Origin: Chlamydiota bacterium
Lineage (GTDB): Bacteria; Auribacterota; UBA3054; B51-G9
Length of the DNA: 13,525 nt
Assembly (NCBI GenBank): GCA_003648225.1
Contig: QMOL01000042.1
Span: forward strand, 1 to 13,525
Direction: 5' to 3'
Shown: one piece after another, positions 1 through 5,713 of the stretch
Layout of the letters: every line of letters starts with the position of its first letter
Position numbering within the stretch: the first letter of the stretch is position 1
Position numbers and translations under genes: made by a program
The notes under the pieces: model-generated
The model's database searches: none
What the model saw: only the letters and a program-made list of their open reading frames with translations
What the model was told of the DNA's origin: nothing

Positions 1-337
1 ATATTTTATCATTAGACCAGTTGCTTTTAACTAATTGTGTATATGAATATATTTCACTATTCGATTTTATTTCATCGTAAGGTTCAAAAACATCTATTTC
101 TCCAATATACTCCTGAACCACTTTCTGACCATACGGATTGATATGATTTTCAAAAGATGCATATTTTACCGCCTCTTTTTCTCCTTTTCTAATCGCTTCA
201 TTAAATGTTCTTGCTTTAACAAGTACAACTCGTTCTTCGAGTAAATCATAAATATTATTATAATATTTATCAACTACTTTTGGCTTTCCAGCCACTTTTG
301 ATCTGTACAAGGTTTTTACTGCAAAAATTTTATACAT
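1..337 (-). CDS. DUF4288-like protein, C-terminus off the left edge
   Basis: This leftward gene starts at the ATG complementary to 335-337 and stays open for 112 codons to the window edge, so its C-terminus is missing. The start MYKIFAVKTLYRS, the LLEERVVLVKA segment (residues 32-42), the following NEAIRKGEKEA helix, and the later NPYGQKVVQEYIGEIDVF stretch resemble the small DUF4288 family, whose function is unknown. It is soluble, with no signal peptide or membrane segment in the visible part. A weak purine run (AAAGAA) precedes the ATG. It lies downstream of the FAD-subunit gene, after 235 bp of AT-rich DNA, and is probably a separate unit. The coding assignment is firm; the family assignment is from motif memory. 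Confidence 0.6.
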   Translation of the reverse strand, partial: MYKIFAVKTLYRSKVAGKPKVVDKYYNNIYDLLEERVVLVKARTFNEAIRKGEKEAVKYASFENHINPYGQKVVQEYIGEIDVFEPYDEIKSNSEIYSYTQLVKSNWSNDKI

Positions 338-500
338 AATTTCTTTGTTATAAATTATCGCGACTTTTTTAATTTTTGTTTTAATTATTTTGTTAATAAA
401 TCATTTTATCACAAAGTTAAATTTCTTTTTAATAAATAGATTTAAGTTTTGATTTAATAATTTTGCCATTAAATTATCTTGCAAATAAATAATATTAATC

Positions 501-582
501 GTACTGCTAAATAAATTAAATTAATTGTTCTGTTAAAAATAGTTCTGTTAGTAAATTAAATTAATTGTTCTGCTAAAATAAT
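501..582. repeat. Two-copy imperfect tandem duplication, about 41 bp per unit
   Basis: Two adjacent units (about 501-541 and 542-582) share a perfect 21-bp core at 512-532 and 552-572, and GTWCTGYTA-type ends at 501, 527, 542 and 567. The second unit runs through the stop codon (573-575) and last codons of the FAD-subunit gene, so the duplication involves the gene's 3' end. The rest of the 338-572 gap is very AT-rich, without a clear terminator or promoter. Confidence 0.7.
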
Positions 583-1421
583 TGTCTTGTTATCGCCTGT
601 TCAAGCAGTTCTCCGCACATTTCTTTTCTATATTCCGCTATTGATCTTATATCGGAAATAGGCGAAACTTCATCACAAATTATTTTTTCCGCTTCAGAAA
701 TTGTCTCATCATTCAATTTTTTTCCAATAAGAAACTTTTCCGTTTTCGATGCGCGAATAACAGTTGGCGCTACCGCTCCGAGCGCGATTCTTGTTTCCGT
801 AATTCTTTCGTCTTCCACCTTAAAAAGAGCGGCAAGCGATACTTTAGAAATCGCAAGGGATTTCCGTTGACCCAGCCGAACAAACGCGCCACGATAATCT
901 TTATTTTTCGGAATAATCACGGAAGAGATTATTTCGCATTTTTTTAAAATTGTCCTCCCGGGACCTTTGAAAAAATCTTTTATCGGAATTATTCGCGTAC
1001 CATTTTTTCCGGAAGTCTCTATCTCGGCTTCAAGAACAAACAGCGGTGGAATCGAATCCCCTGCCGGTGACGCGTTAGCGATATTCCCGCCGATGGTCCC
1101 TCGATTTCTAATTTGCGACGAGCCGATAATTTCCGCTGCCTGAACGAGAACGTCTGCATTTTCCGCTATGATTTCATTTTCGATAAGTTCTGAGAACGTT
1201 GTCAGCGCACTGATTTTTATTTTATCATCAGCGATGCTTATTCCTTTTAACTCTTTTAAATGGCTTATATCAATGATGTCATGCTGATTCATTTCATCTT
1301 TAAGACGAACAAGCAGATCAGTTCCCCCTGCAAGAATTTTTGCTTTTGGAAACTGTTCCATCAAACTCAGGCATTCATAGACAAAATGCGGTGAAAAAAT
1401 TTGTGATTTATGATTTGACAT
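573..1421 (-). CDS. xdhB: FAD-binding subunit of a xanthine dehydrogenase / CO-dehydrogenase-type molybdenum hydroxylase
   Basis: The 282-aa protein matches the usual length of medium FAD subunits (XdhB, CoxM, about 280-300 aa). It carries electrons between the [2Fe-2S] subunit and NAD+ or another acceptor in the cytoplasm. Two FAD-binding motifs are visible: ILAGGTDLLV at residues 29-38 and IRNRGTIGGNIANASPAGD at 104-122. The C-terminal SDIRSIAEYRKEMCGELL (256-273) is the typical CO-dehydrogenase flavoprotein C-terminal signature. The ATG follows the stop codon of the upstream AAA ATPase gene by a single base, with no Shine-Dalgarno sequence, so translation probably depends on coupling to that ATPase. 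The Fe-S partner is on the same strand at 3861-4328, but the catalytic molybdopterin subunit is not in the window. The exact substrate cannot be told. Confidence 0.9.
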   Translation of the reverse strand: MSNHKSQIFSPHFVYECLSLMEQFPKAKILAGGTDLLVRLKDEMNQHDIIDISHLKELKGISIADDKIKISALTTFSELIENEIIAENADVLVQAAEIIGSSQIRNRGTIGGNIANASPAGDSIPPLFVLEAEIETSGKNGTRIIPIKDFFKGPGRTILKKCEIISSVIIPKNKDYRGAFVRLGQRKSLAISKVSLAALFKVEDERITETRIALGAVAPTVIRASKTEKFLIGKKLNDETISEAEKIICDEVSPISDIRSIAEYRKEMCGELLEQAITRQLF

Positions 1422-1422
1422 T

Positions 1423-2607
1423 TTAAATATAGACAGCAGGAATTACATTCTCCATTTTTGAATATTTTCTACTAATTATGTATTGTTCTTTGCATTTTAA
1501 TTGTTGTGATAACTTCTGTAATTTTTTATAATCTCTTTCTGTTCCGCTACATTTCACTTCCAAAGTTATATTCTTGTCAGCAAGAATAAAATCTATTTCA
1601 GCACCGGAACGTTTTTGGTAATAATTTATTTTACCATATTTCCTAAGATTTAGAAATACCGAATTTTCAAACAATGCTCCTTCGCTCACCTTAGCAAATT
1701 GATTAACAATACCTGTATCACAAATATAAACTTTTCTAGCTCCACTCACCTCTCGATCAACATTAGTTGAATATGGCGAAATCAAATTTATGAAATATGT
1801 TCCGCACAAATACGAAAGATATGAATAAACAGTTTCTCTCGAGACACCAATAGCAGAGGCCAATTTGGTTACATCTAATTTTGAGCCGACACGTTGAAAC
1901 AGCAACAGCATTAAATCTCTAAAAGCATTAATATTTCTAAAATCCGCGAGTTGAATAATATCTTTTTGAAAATAGGACTTAAAAATATCGCTGATTTGCC
2001 GCGCCTTGTGTTCATAATCTTCAGTTAAAACGACTTGTGGAAATCCACCATAAGTGACATATTCATCATATAATTTTGTTAATTTCTCGAATTGAACGGG
2101 ATTTTTTTTTGCTAATTTTGAAGAAAAAATTTTTTTGAATTTTATTTTTACCTTTTTGAAAAAACAAAATTCTTCAAAATCCAACGGATAAAGCTCAAAT
2201 ATAACTTTTCTGCCCGCAAGGCTTTCCGGAAAAAGATTTTTTAAGTAAAAACTGCTTGAACCGGTCAGAAAAAACTTTACGTTGTAATGATCGTAAAGAT
2301 ATTTTATAGCTTTAATAATTTCCGGCTTCTCCTGAATCTCATCAAGAAAAATATACGCTCGTTCAGTAGAAGTTATACCATAACTTTTTAGATTTTCCCA
2401 AATATTATTATAGTCTTTTTCCTCAAAAATCATCTGCTCAATAGGATTTTCAAGATCAAAAAATACTTTGTTGCCACTCGGTATGGTATCGTAAACCATT
2501 TGATATATGGTCGTTTTTCCAACGCGACGCATTCCGGTAAGCACAACTATTTCGGGCAAATCGATTTGCTTTTTCAGTGTGGAGAATATTTTTCGTTTTA
2601 TAAGCAT
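1423..2607 (-). CDS. AAA ATPase with C-terminal DUF4143 (AAA_14/DUF4143 family)
   Basis: A 394-aa protein with a Walker A motif (GMRRVGKT, residues 25-32), Walker B (YIFLDEIQ, 85-92) and a sensor-like LTGSSS (114-119). A winged-helix-like segment follows at about 244-265, and the C-terminus is of DUF4143 type. That part contains GAEIDFIL (335-342) and LEVKCS (349-354), spaced like the D...ExK residues of a PD-(D/E)XK nuclease fold. Members are widespread, often mobile, and mostly uncharacterised; some sit near toxin-antitoxin or defence genes. Here it separates xdhC from xdhB and has its own perfect-consensus promoter, whose +1 falls on the ATG. It ends one base before xdhB. This looks like a self-contained gene inserted in a metabolic locus. 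It plays no known part in molybdenum hydroxylase assembly. Confidence 0.9.
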   Translation of the reverse strand: MLIKRKIFSTLKKQIDLPEIVVLTGMRRVGKTTIYQMVYDTIPSGNKVFFDLENPIEQMIFEEKDYNNIWENLKSYGITSTERAYIFLDEIQEKPEIIKAIKYLYDHYNVKFFLTGSSSFYLKNLFPESLAGRKVIFELYPLDFEEFCFFKKVKIKFKKIFSSKLAKKNPVQFEKLTKLYDEYVTYGGFPQVVLTEDYEHKARQISDIFKSYFQKDIIQLADFRNINAFRDLMLLLFQRVGSKLDVTKLASAIGVSRETVYSYLSYLCGTYFINLISPYSTNVDREVSGARKVYICDTGIVNQFAKVSEGALFENSVFLNLRKYGKINYYQKRSGAEIDFILADKNITLEVKCSGTERDYKKLQKLSQQLKCKEQYIISRKYSKMENVIPAVYI

Positions 2608-2613
2608 AACGAT

Positions 2614-2642
2614 ATTATAGCGAAAATATGCTGTTTTGTCAA
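2614..2642 (-). promoter_or_regulatory. Perfect-consensus sigma70-type promoter for the AAA ATPase; leaderless
   Basis: Read leftwards, TTGACA lies at 2642-2637 and TATAAT at 2619-2614, separated by exactly 17 bp. Exactly six bases separate TATAAT from the ATG (2607), so the expected +1 is the A of the start codon. No Shine-Dalgarno can exist on such a transcript. Confidence 0.85.
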
Positions 2643-2665
2643 GCGCAACCTTACAAATTTACATA

Positions 2666-2694
2666 AAATATGTCAAGTGGCAATCGACATATTT
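2666..2694. repeat. 9-bp inverted repeat after xdhC
   Basis: AAATATGTC at 2666-2674 pairs with GACATATTT at 2686-2694 around an 11-base loop, directly after the xdhC stop. The arms are AT-rich and no real U-run follows in the leftward direction. It could be a weak terminator or a regulator-binding operator; another TTGACA (2676-2671) overlaps one arm but has only a poor -10. Confidence 0.45.
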
Positions 2695-2700
2695 GCTTTT

Positions 2701-3480
2701 TTATGCTCCGGCACGAAGTTTTATCATCTCTGATAAAATGCTGATCGCGATTTCTTCCGGTGTTTCCGCGCCGATATCAAGTCCGATTGGAGAATGAACT
2801 TTTTCAATCAGACTTTTTTCAATGCCGTTTGCAGCAAGTTTGGTGAAAATTTGTTCCCGCTTTCTTTTACTCGCCATCAATCCGATATAAAAATATTTTT
2901 TTGTGATAAGATTTTCTAAAACTTCCGCGTCGGCGGAATGCCTCTGTGTCATTATTGCTACGAAAGCGTTTTCGGGCAGTAAGATTTCTTTTGAAATTTT
3001 GTTGTAATCACCGATTGTAATCGACGCCGCCATAGGAAATCTTTCAGTAGAAGCTATTTCTGGACGATCATCAATAATGTGAATCGCAAAACCAGTTTGG
3101 GAAGCAATTTTGGCAAGCGCGAATCCGCAATGTCCCGCACCGAAGATGTATAGTTGGCTACCTGAACTGATTGGTTCGATAAAAACCTGCATTTCCCCGC
3201 CGCAGATCATTCCTGACTTATTATCACTTTTTTCTTTGAGGGAGAATTTTTCGATTGTGGGAGGGGCGGAATTTTTGAGCATTTCAACTGCTTTGTCTAT
3301 CACTTTTTTTTCAAGTAAACTTCCACCGATAGTTCCAACTGTTTTTCCATCCGCAAAAACAAACATTTTCGCTCCCGCTTCCCGCGGAGTTGAGCCTTCA
3401 GCTTTTATAACAGTTGCCAGGCAAACTGATTTACCTGATTTAACCGCTGAAGCTAGCTGTTCGAAAAAAGTTGTATTCAT
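2701..3480 (-). CDS. xdhC: XdhC/CoxI-family accessory protein for molybdenum hydroxylase maturation
   Basis: The 259-aa protein has the two-part XdhC/CoxI architecture. The N-terminal part contains ATVIKAEGSTPREAGAKM (residues 22-39), GTIGGSLLE (49-57) and SGMICGGEMQVFIEP (89-103). The C-terminal Rossmann part contains LYIFGAGHCGFALAKIA (110-126) and ends in HSPIGLDIGAETPEEIAISI (229-248). Characterised homologues bind molybdenum cofactor and help convert it to the sulfido form before insertion into xanthine dehydrogenase. The usual second glycine of the GTIGGG motif is serine here (GTIGGS). Its position between the Fe-S and FAD genes supports a role in the same enzyme. No Shine-Dalgarno is visible before the ATG, and a C/G-rich hairpin (3503-3522) lies about 20 bp upstream. 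Confidence 0.9.
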   Translation of the reverse strand: MNTTFFEQLASAVKSGKSVCLATVIKAEGSTPREAGAKMFVFADGKTVGTIGGSLLEKKVIDKAVEMLKNSAPPTIEKFSLKEKSDNKSGMICGGEMQVFIEPISSGSQLYIFGAGHCGFALAKIASQTGFAIHIIDDRPEIASTERFPMAASITIGDYNKISKEILLPENAFVAIMTQRHSADAEVLENLITKKYFYIGLMASKRKREQIFTKLAANGIEKSLIEKVHSPIGLDIGAETPEEIAISILSEMIKLRAGA

Positions 3481-3502
3481 AATATCGCGTCACGGTTGTA
3501 TT

Positions 3503-3522
3503 CCCCCTTTTTATAAAGGGGG
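3503..3522. repeat. C5/G5 hairpin, dispersed intergenic repeat (copy 1)
   Basis: An 8-bp perfect stem (CCCCCTTT with AAAGGGGG) closes a 4-base loop and is followed by a second G5 run at about 3527-3531. A related sequence lies at 8752-8767 followed by GGGG runs, so this is probably a dispersed repeat family rather than a terminator of a rightward gene; no rightward gene precedes it. Confidence 0.6.
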
Positions 3523-3552
3523 TCAAGGGGGATTTTATTAAGCATTCGGAGT

Positions 3553-3577
3553 AAATTCATCTCTTCGTGATGAATTT
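3553..3577. repeat. 9-bp hairpin in the xdhC upstream region
   Basis: AAATTCATC (3553-3561) pairs perfectly with GATGAATTT (3569-3577) around a 7-base loop. It is one of several perfect hairpins in the 380-bp gene-free stretch 3481-3860. Confidence 0.55.
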
Positions 3578-3643
3578 TGCATTTTGGGCTTTTATTTTAT
3601 TCTTATTTAATCGTGCTACCCAAAAACTAATGTTGCCGTAAAA

Positions 3644-3748
3644 GTAGCCTGTTTGGACTCCAAACAGGTTGTTTATCAATAAAGTCTATGCAAAAATTTT
3701 TGTTGATTTATTTTTGCATAACAGTTGTTTCGAGTCGAAACAACGTAC
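3644..3748. repeat. Composite element of three consecutive perfect hairpins
   Basis: Hairpin A has stem CCTGTTTGG/CCAAACAGG (3648-3656 with 3660-3668) and loop ACT. Hairpin B has an 11-bp stem TATGCAAAAAT/ATTTTTGCATA (3687-3697 with 3710-3720) and a 12-base loop. Hairpin C has stem GTTGTTTCG/CGAAACAAC (3724-3732 with 3736-3744) and loop AGT. The unit begins GTAGCC and ends GTAC. The two outer loops are reverse complements of each other. No open reading frame explains it. A dispersed repeat or a structured RNA are both possible. Confidence 0.65.
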
Positions 3749-3820
3749 TCAAATTACCAGAAAAAATTTTGAAGGAACTACATTTCTTACCTTCTTTACC
3801 ATAATTTAAATTAACCGAAT

Positions 3821-3864
3821 ACCTTCCGGCTTTGTCGGAATCCGCAGCCAACGGCAGCGGCTAC
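3821..3864 (-). repeat. GTAGCC palindromic repeat, copy 1 (overlaps the Fe-S gene stop)
   Basis: Read leftwards it begins GTAGCCGCTGCCGTTGGCTG. Positions 3842-3864 match the start of the copy at 7805-7827 in 22 of 23 bases. The first part folds as CCGC/GCGG plus GCC/GGC with one T-T mismatch; a second small hairpin (TTCCG at 3824-3828 with CGGAA at 3836-3840) follows. Its TAG supplies the stop codon of the Fe-S subunit gene. Confidence 0.65.
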
Positions 3865-4328
3865 AACCGATTATTGTTTCCCGCAAGGCCGGCAACCGCT
3901 TCGATTATTTTCGCGTAACCGGTACATCGGCACAAATTCCCTGACAATCCTTTTTTTATTTCTTCTTCGCTTGGATGAGGATTTTGCATTAGCAACGCTT
4001 TAGCTGCCATTATCATTCCCGGAGTGCAAAATCCGCACTGGACTGCGCCGGCATCGATAAACGCCTGTTGAAGTTTATCAAGTTCACCGTCTTTTTCAAG
4101 TCCTTCAATAGTAATAATTTCCGAATCATCTATTTGACACACAGGCACAAGACACGAATTAACAAGTTTGCCGTTCATAATAACCGAACAAGCTCCACAT
4201 TCACCTTTCCCGCACCCTTCTTTTGTTCCTGTCAAACCGCAATAATCGCGCAGCAAGTCTAACAGGCGAAGTTCCGGTGGAGCTTCAATCGACATTTTTT
4301 GATGATTGAGTGTGAATTCTATTTTCAT
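3861..4328 (-). CDS. [2Fe-2S] iron-sulfur subunit of a xanthine dehydrogenase-type molybdenum hydroxylase
   Basis: The 155-aa protein carries two [2Fe-2S] clusters that relay electrons from the molybdenum centre to FAD. The plant-ferredoxin-type cluster is EGCGKGECGAC with C39, C44 and C47, plus C59 in NSCLVP. The second uses QCGFCTPGM (C98, C101) and LCRCTGY (C133, C135). All eight cysteines are present. I place the start at the ATG of MKIEFTLNHQ, which gives the family's normal length. An in-frame ATG at 4407-4409 would add 27 residues, but those codons read through AT-rich leader that includes two inverted units of the neighbouring tandem array. No Shine-Dalgarno is seen. The stop codon lies inside a palindromic repeat, so the last few residues may have been changed by that insertion. 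The catalytic subunit is missing from the window. Confidence 0.9.
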   Translation of the reverse strand: MKIEFTLNHQKMSIEAPPELRLLDLLRDYCGLTGTKEGCGKGECGACSVIMNGKLVNSCLVPVCQIDDSEIITIEGLEKDGELDKLQQAFIDAGAVQCGFCTPGMIMAAKALLMQNPHPSEEEIKKGLSGNLCRCTGYAKIIEAVAGLAGNNNRL

Positions 4329-4345
4329 TGTAATATTTAAATTTC

Positions 4346-4370
4346 TAATTAACCTAATTTCTAATTGATC
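4346..4370 (-). repeat. Two inverted-orientation units of the 9-bp repeat
   Basis: On the leftward strand GATCAATTA (4370-4362) and GGTTAATTA (4354-4346) match variant units of the array at 4441-4593, but in the opposite orientation. They could pair with array units. They lie in the leader of the Fe-S subunit gene. Confidence 0.6.
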
Positions 4371-4440
4371 TAAAGAAATTCCAATCATCCAATAAAAAGA
4401 AATGAACAAATTGGTTTTTTTTTAGTTTGGTCATTGTTTA

Positions 4441-4593
4441 GGTCAATTAGGTCAATTAGGTCAATTAGGTCAATTAGGTCAATTAGGTCAATTAGGTCAA
4501 TTAGATCAATTAGGTCAATTAGGTCAATTAGGTCAATTAGGTCAATTAGGTTAATTAGATCAATTAGGTCAATTAGATCAATTAGGTCAATTA
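4441..4593 (+). repeat. 17-copy tandem array of the 9-mer GGTCAATTA
   Basis: There are seventeen contiguous 9-bp units. Thirteen are exact GGTCAATTA; units 8, 14 and 16 are GATCAATTA and unit 13 is GGTTAATTA. An 8-bp inverted pair, TGGTCATT (4428-4435) and AATGACCA (4593-4600), encloses the array. The rightward reading frame of Arg-Ser-Ile repeats through it is an artefact of the period being a multiple of three. On the leftward strand each standard unit carries TTGACC, close to a -35 hexamer. It occupies most of the 284-bp gap between hisI and the Fe-S gene. Confidence 0.95.
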
Positions 4594-4612
4594 ATGACCA
4601 CTTTATAAACGG

Positions 4613-5017
4613 TTAAACCATTTCCAACTTCCCGTTTTCTAATTTTCTGTAATAGCAGCTCTTTCTTGTTTCGCCTTTTTCATTTTTTGTGTGGCAGGCG
4701 CCTTTGTTCACCGGTCGAACGATGTAGAGCAATGAATTTTGTTCACAGTTTACTCTTATTTCAACGATTTTGAGTACATCGCCTGATGTTGCCCCTTTTT
4801 CCCAAAGTTCATTTCTTGATGTACTCCAGAAAGTCGCATTTCCGGTTTTAATTGTATTTTCAAGTGCTAAATCATTTGCATAAGCGATAATAAGAAGCTC
4901 TTTTGTGTCAGCATCCTGAACACCAACCGGCATTACCGGCACACCGCAGCCTGCCACTTTAATTAGTTTATCAAAATCGAGCATCAATTGATTTCCTTCT
5001 TCGAGAATTTTCGACAT
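4613..5017 (-). CDS. hisI: Phosphoribosyl-AMP cyclohydrolase-like protein (HisI), variant metal site
   Basis: The 134-aa protein matches HisI, which opens the adenine ring of phosphoribosyl-AMP in histidine synthesis. Visible signatures are MLDFDKL (residues 12-18), FWSTSRNELWEKGATSGD (63-80), and three cysteines at 91, 108 (GACHT) and 121 (SCYY), which correspond to the zinc ligands. The usual DCDxD magnesium site reads NCEQN (90-94), and the usual WSRSR reads WSTSR. The rest of the fold looks intact, so this may be a lineage-specific active variant rather than a dead copy. A good Shine-Dalgarno (AAGGA) precedes the ATG. It follows the TRAM gene by 9 bp, as the last gene of a three-gene unit. 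No other his gene is present. Confidence 0.88.
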   Translation of the reverse strand: MSKILEEGNQLMLDFDKLIKVAGCGVPVMPVGVQDADTKELLIIAYANDLALENTIKTGNATFWSTSRNELWEKGATSGDVLKIVEIRVNCEQNSLLYIVRPVNKGACHTKNEKGETRKSCYYRKLENGKLEMV

Positions 5018-5026
5018 AATTTTCCT

Positions 5027-5713
5027 TTATTTTTCAATATTAACAATAACGCCGCGATTAAATCTCGCGCGTGTATCAATTATTTTAAATACGCATGTTT
5101 CGCCCTTATAAGCTCCGGGAATAAAAGTAACTTTCCCATCAATTTTAACGATTCCGTCACCTTTTTTACCTACATCAGAGACAATTCCGCGATAAATCCC
5201 ACCTTTTACTATTTTAGCGTTTGGATTTTTTGTGAGATCAATTATTTCATTTTCAGATGCCTTGACATTAGGAATAACCATGACAATCTTAACTTTTCCT
5301 TTCTTGCTTATCAGTTCCGCGTTAGCAACCGTTCTTCTAACAGACGTGATTTGAATAACGGCGATGTCACCTTTTTGTGTTCCGGGAACAAAAGTAACCA
5401 TTCCGCCAATATGAGTAACACCTGCGGAACCGCTTTTTGACAATCCATCGATAACCACGCGATAACGATATCCTTCTTTAGGTGTAATATTTTTATTTTT
5501 GGTAGCATCTATAATTTGCCCGACATTAATATCAGAATCCGTTGACGGCATATTTGTGTAAACCTGTTCACCGATACTGATTTCACGTGAATCCGGTCGG
5601 GAAGCAATTACGAGATATAAAATAGCGGCAACGGCAAAAACAAGGACGAGCAGCATAGCAATAATACGTCTTTTATTTTGTGACATATTTTGTTTATTTA
5701 CATTTGTACTCAT
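5027..5713 (-). CDS. Membrane-anchored protein with two TRAM domains
   Basis: A 228-aa protein of unknown function. The N-terminus (MSTNVNKQNMSQNKRR) is followed by one hydrophobic helix at about 17-37. A linker then leads to two TRAM-like beta-barrels at about 81-136 and 171-227. Each repeats the pattern Gly...Gly-V/I...hydrophobic-V/K-V-T-F-V/I-P-G...K-G-E/D (MVTFVPGTQKGD at 105-116; KVTFIPGAYKGE at 194-205). The second is closer to consensus, with KKGDGIVKIDG at 183-193. TRAM domains usually bind RNA in tRNA-modifying enzymes such as MiaB, or occur as small archaeal proteins. The Lys/Arg-rich N-terminus suggests the barrels lie outside the cytoplasm if the helix is a plain N-in anchor; this is uncertain. 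Its ATG overlaps the rhomboid stop as ATGA and has a Shine-Dalgarno (AAGGGG). Confidence 0.8.
   Translation of the reverse strand: MSTNVNKQNMSQNKRRIIAMLLVLVFAVAAILYLVIASRPDSREISIGEQVYTNMPSTDSDINVGQIIDATKNKNITPKEGYRYRVVIDGLSKSGSAGVTHIGGMVTFVPGTQKGDIAVIQITSVRRTVANAELISKKGKVKIVMVIPNVKASENEIIDLTKNPNAKIVKGGIYRGIVSDVGKKGDGIVKIDGKVTFIPGAYKGETCVFKIIDTRARFNRGVIVNIEK

Noticed and set aside
3503..3531. Rho-independent terminator
   Set aside because: No T-run follows on the leftward strand, no rightward gene lies upstream, and a similar sequence recurs at 8752, so a dispersed repeat fits better.
4329..4409. N-terminal extension of the Fe-S subunit by 27 residues
   Set aside because: The family starts at MKIEF-type sequences, and the extra codons translate AT-rich leader containing repeat units.
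4441..4593. CRISPR array
   Set aside because: The 9-bp units are contiguous, with no spacers and no cas genes.
4434..4616. Rightward 60-codon frame of Arg-Ser-Ile repeats
   Set aside because: It is the 9-bp tandem array read in one open frame. The period is a multiple of three, so an open frame is automatic, and there is no ribosome site or family.
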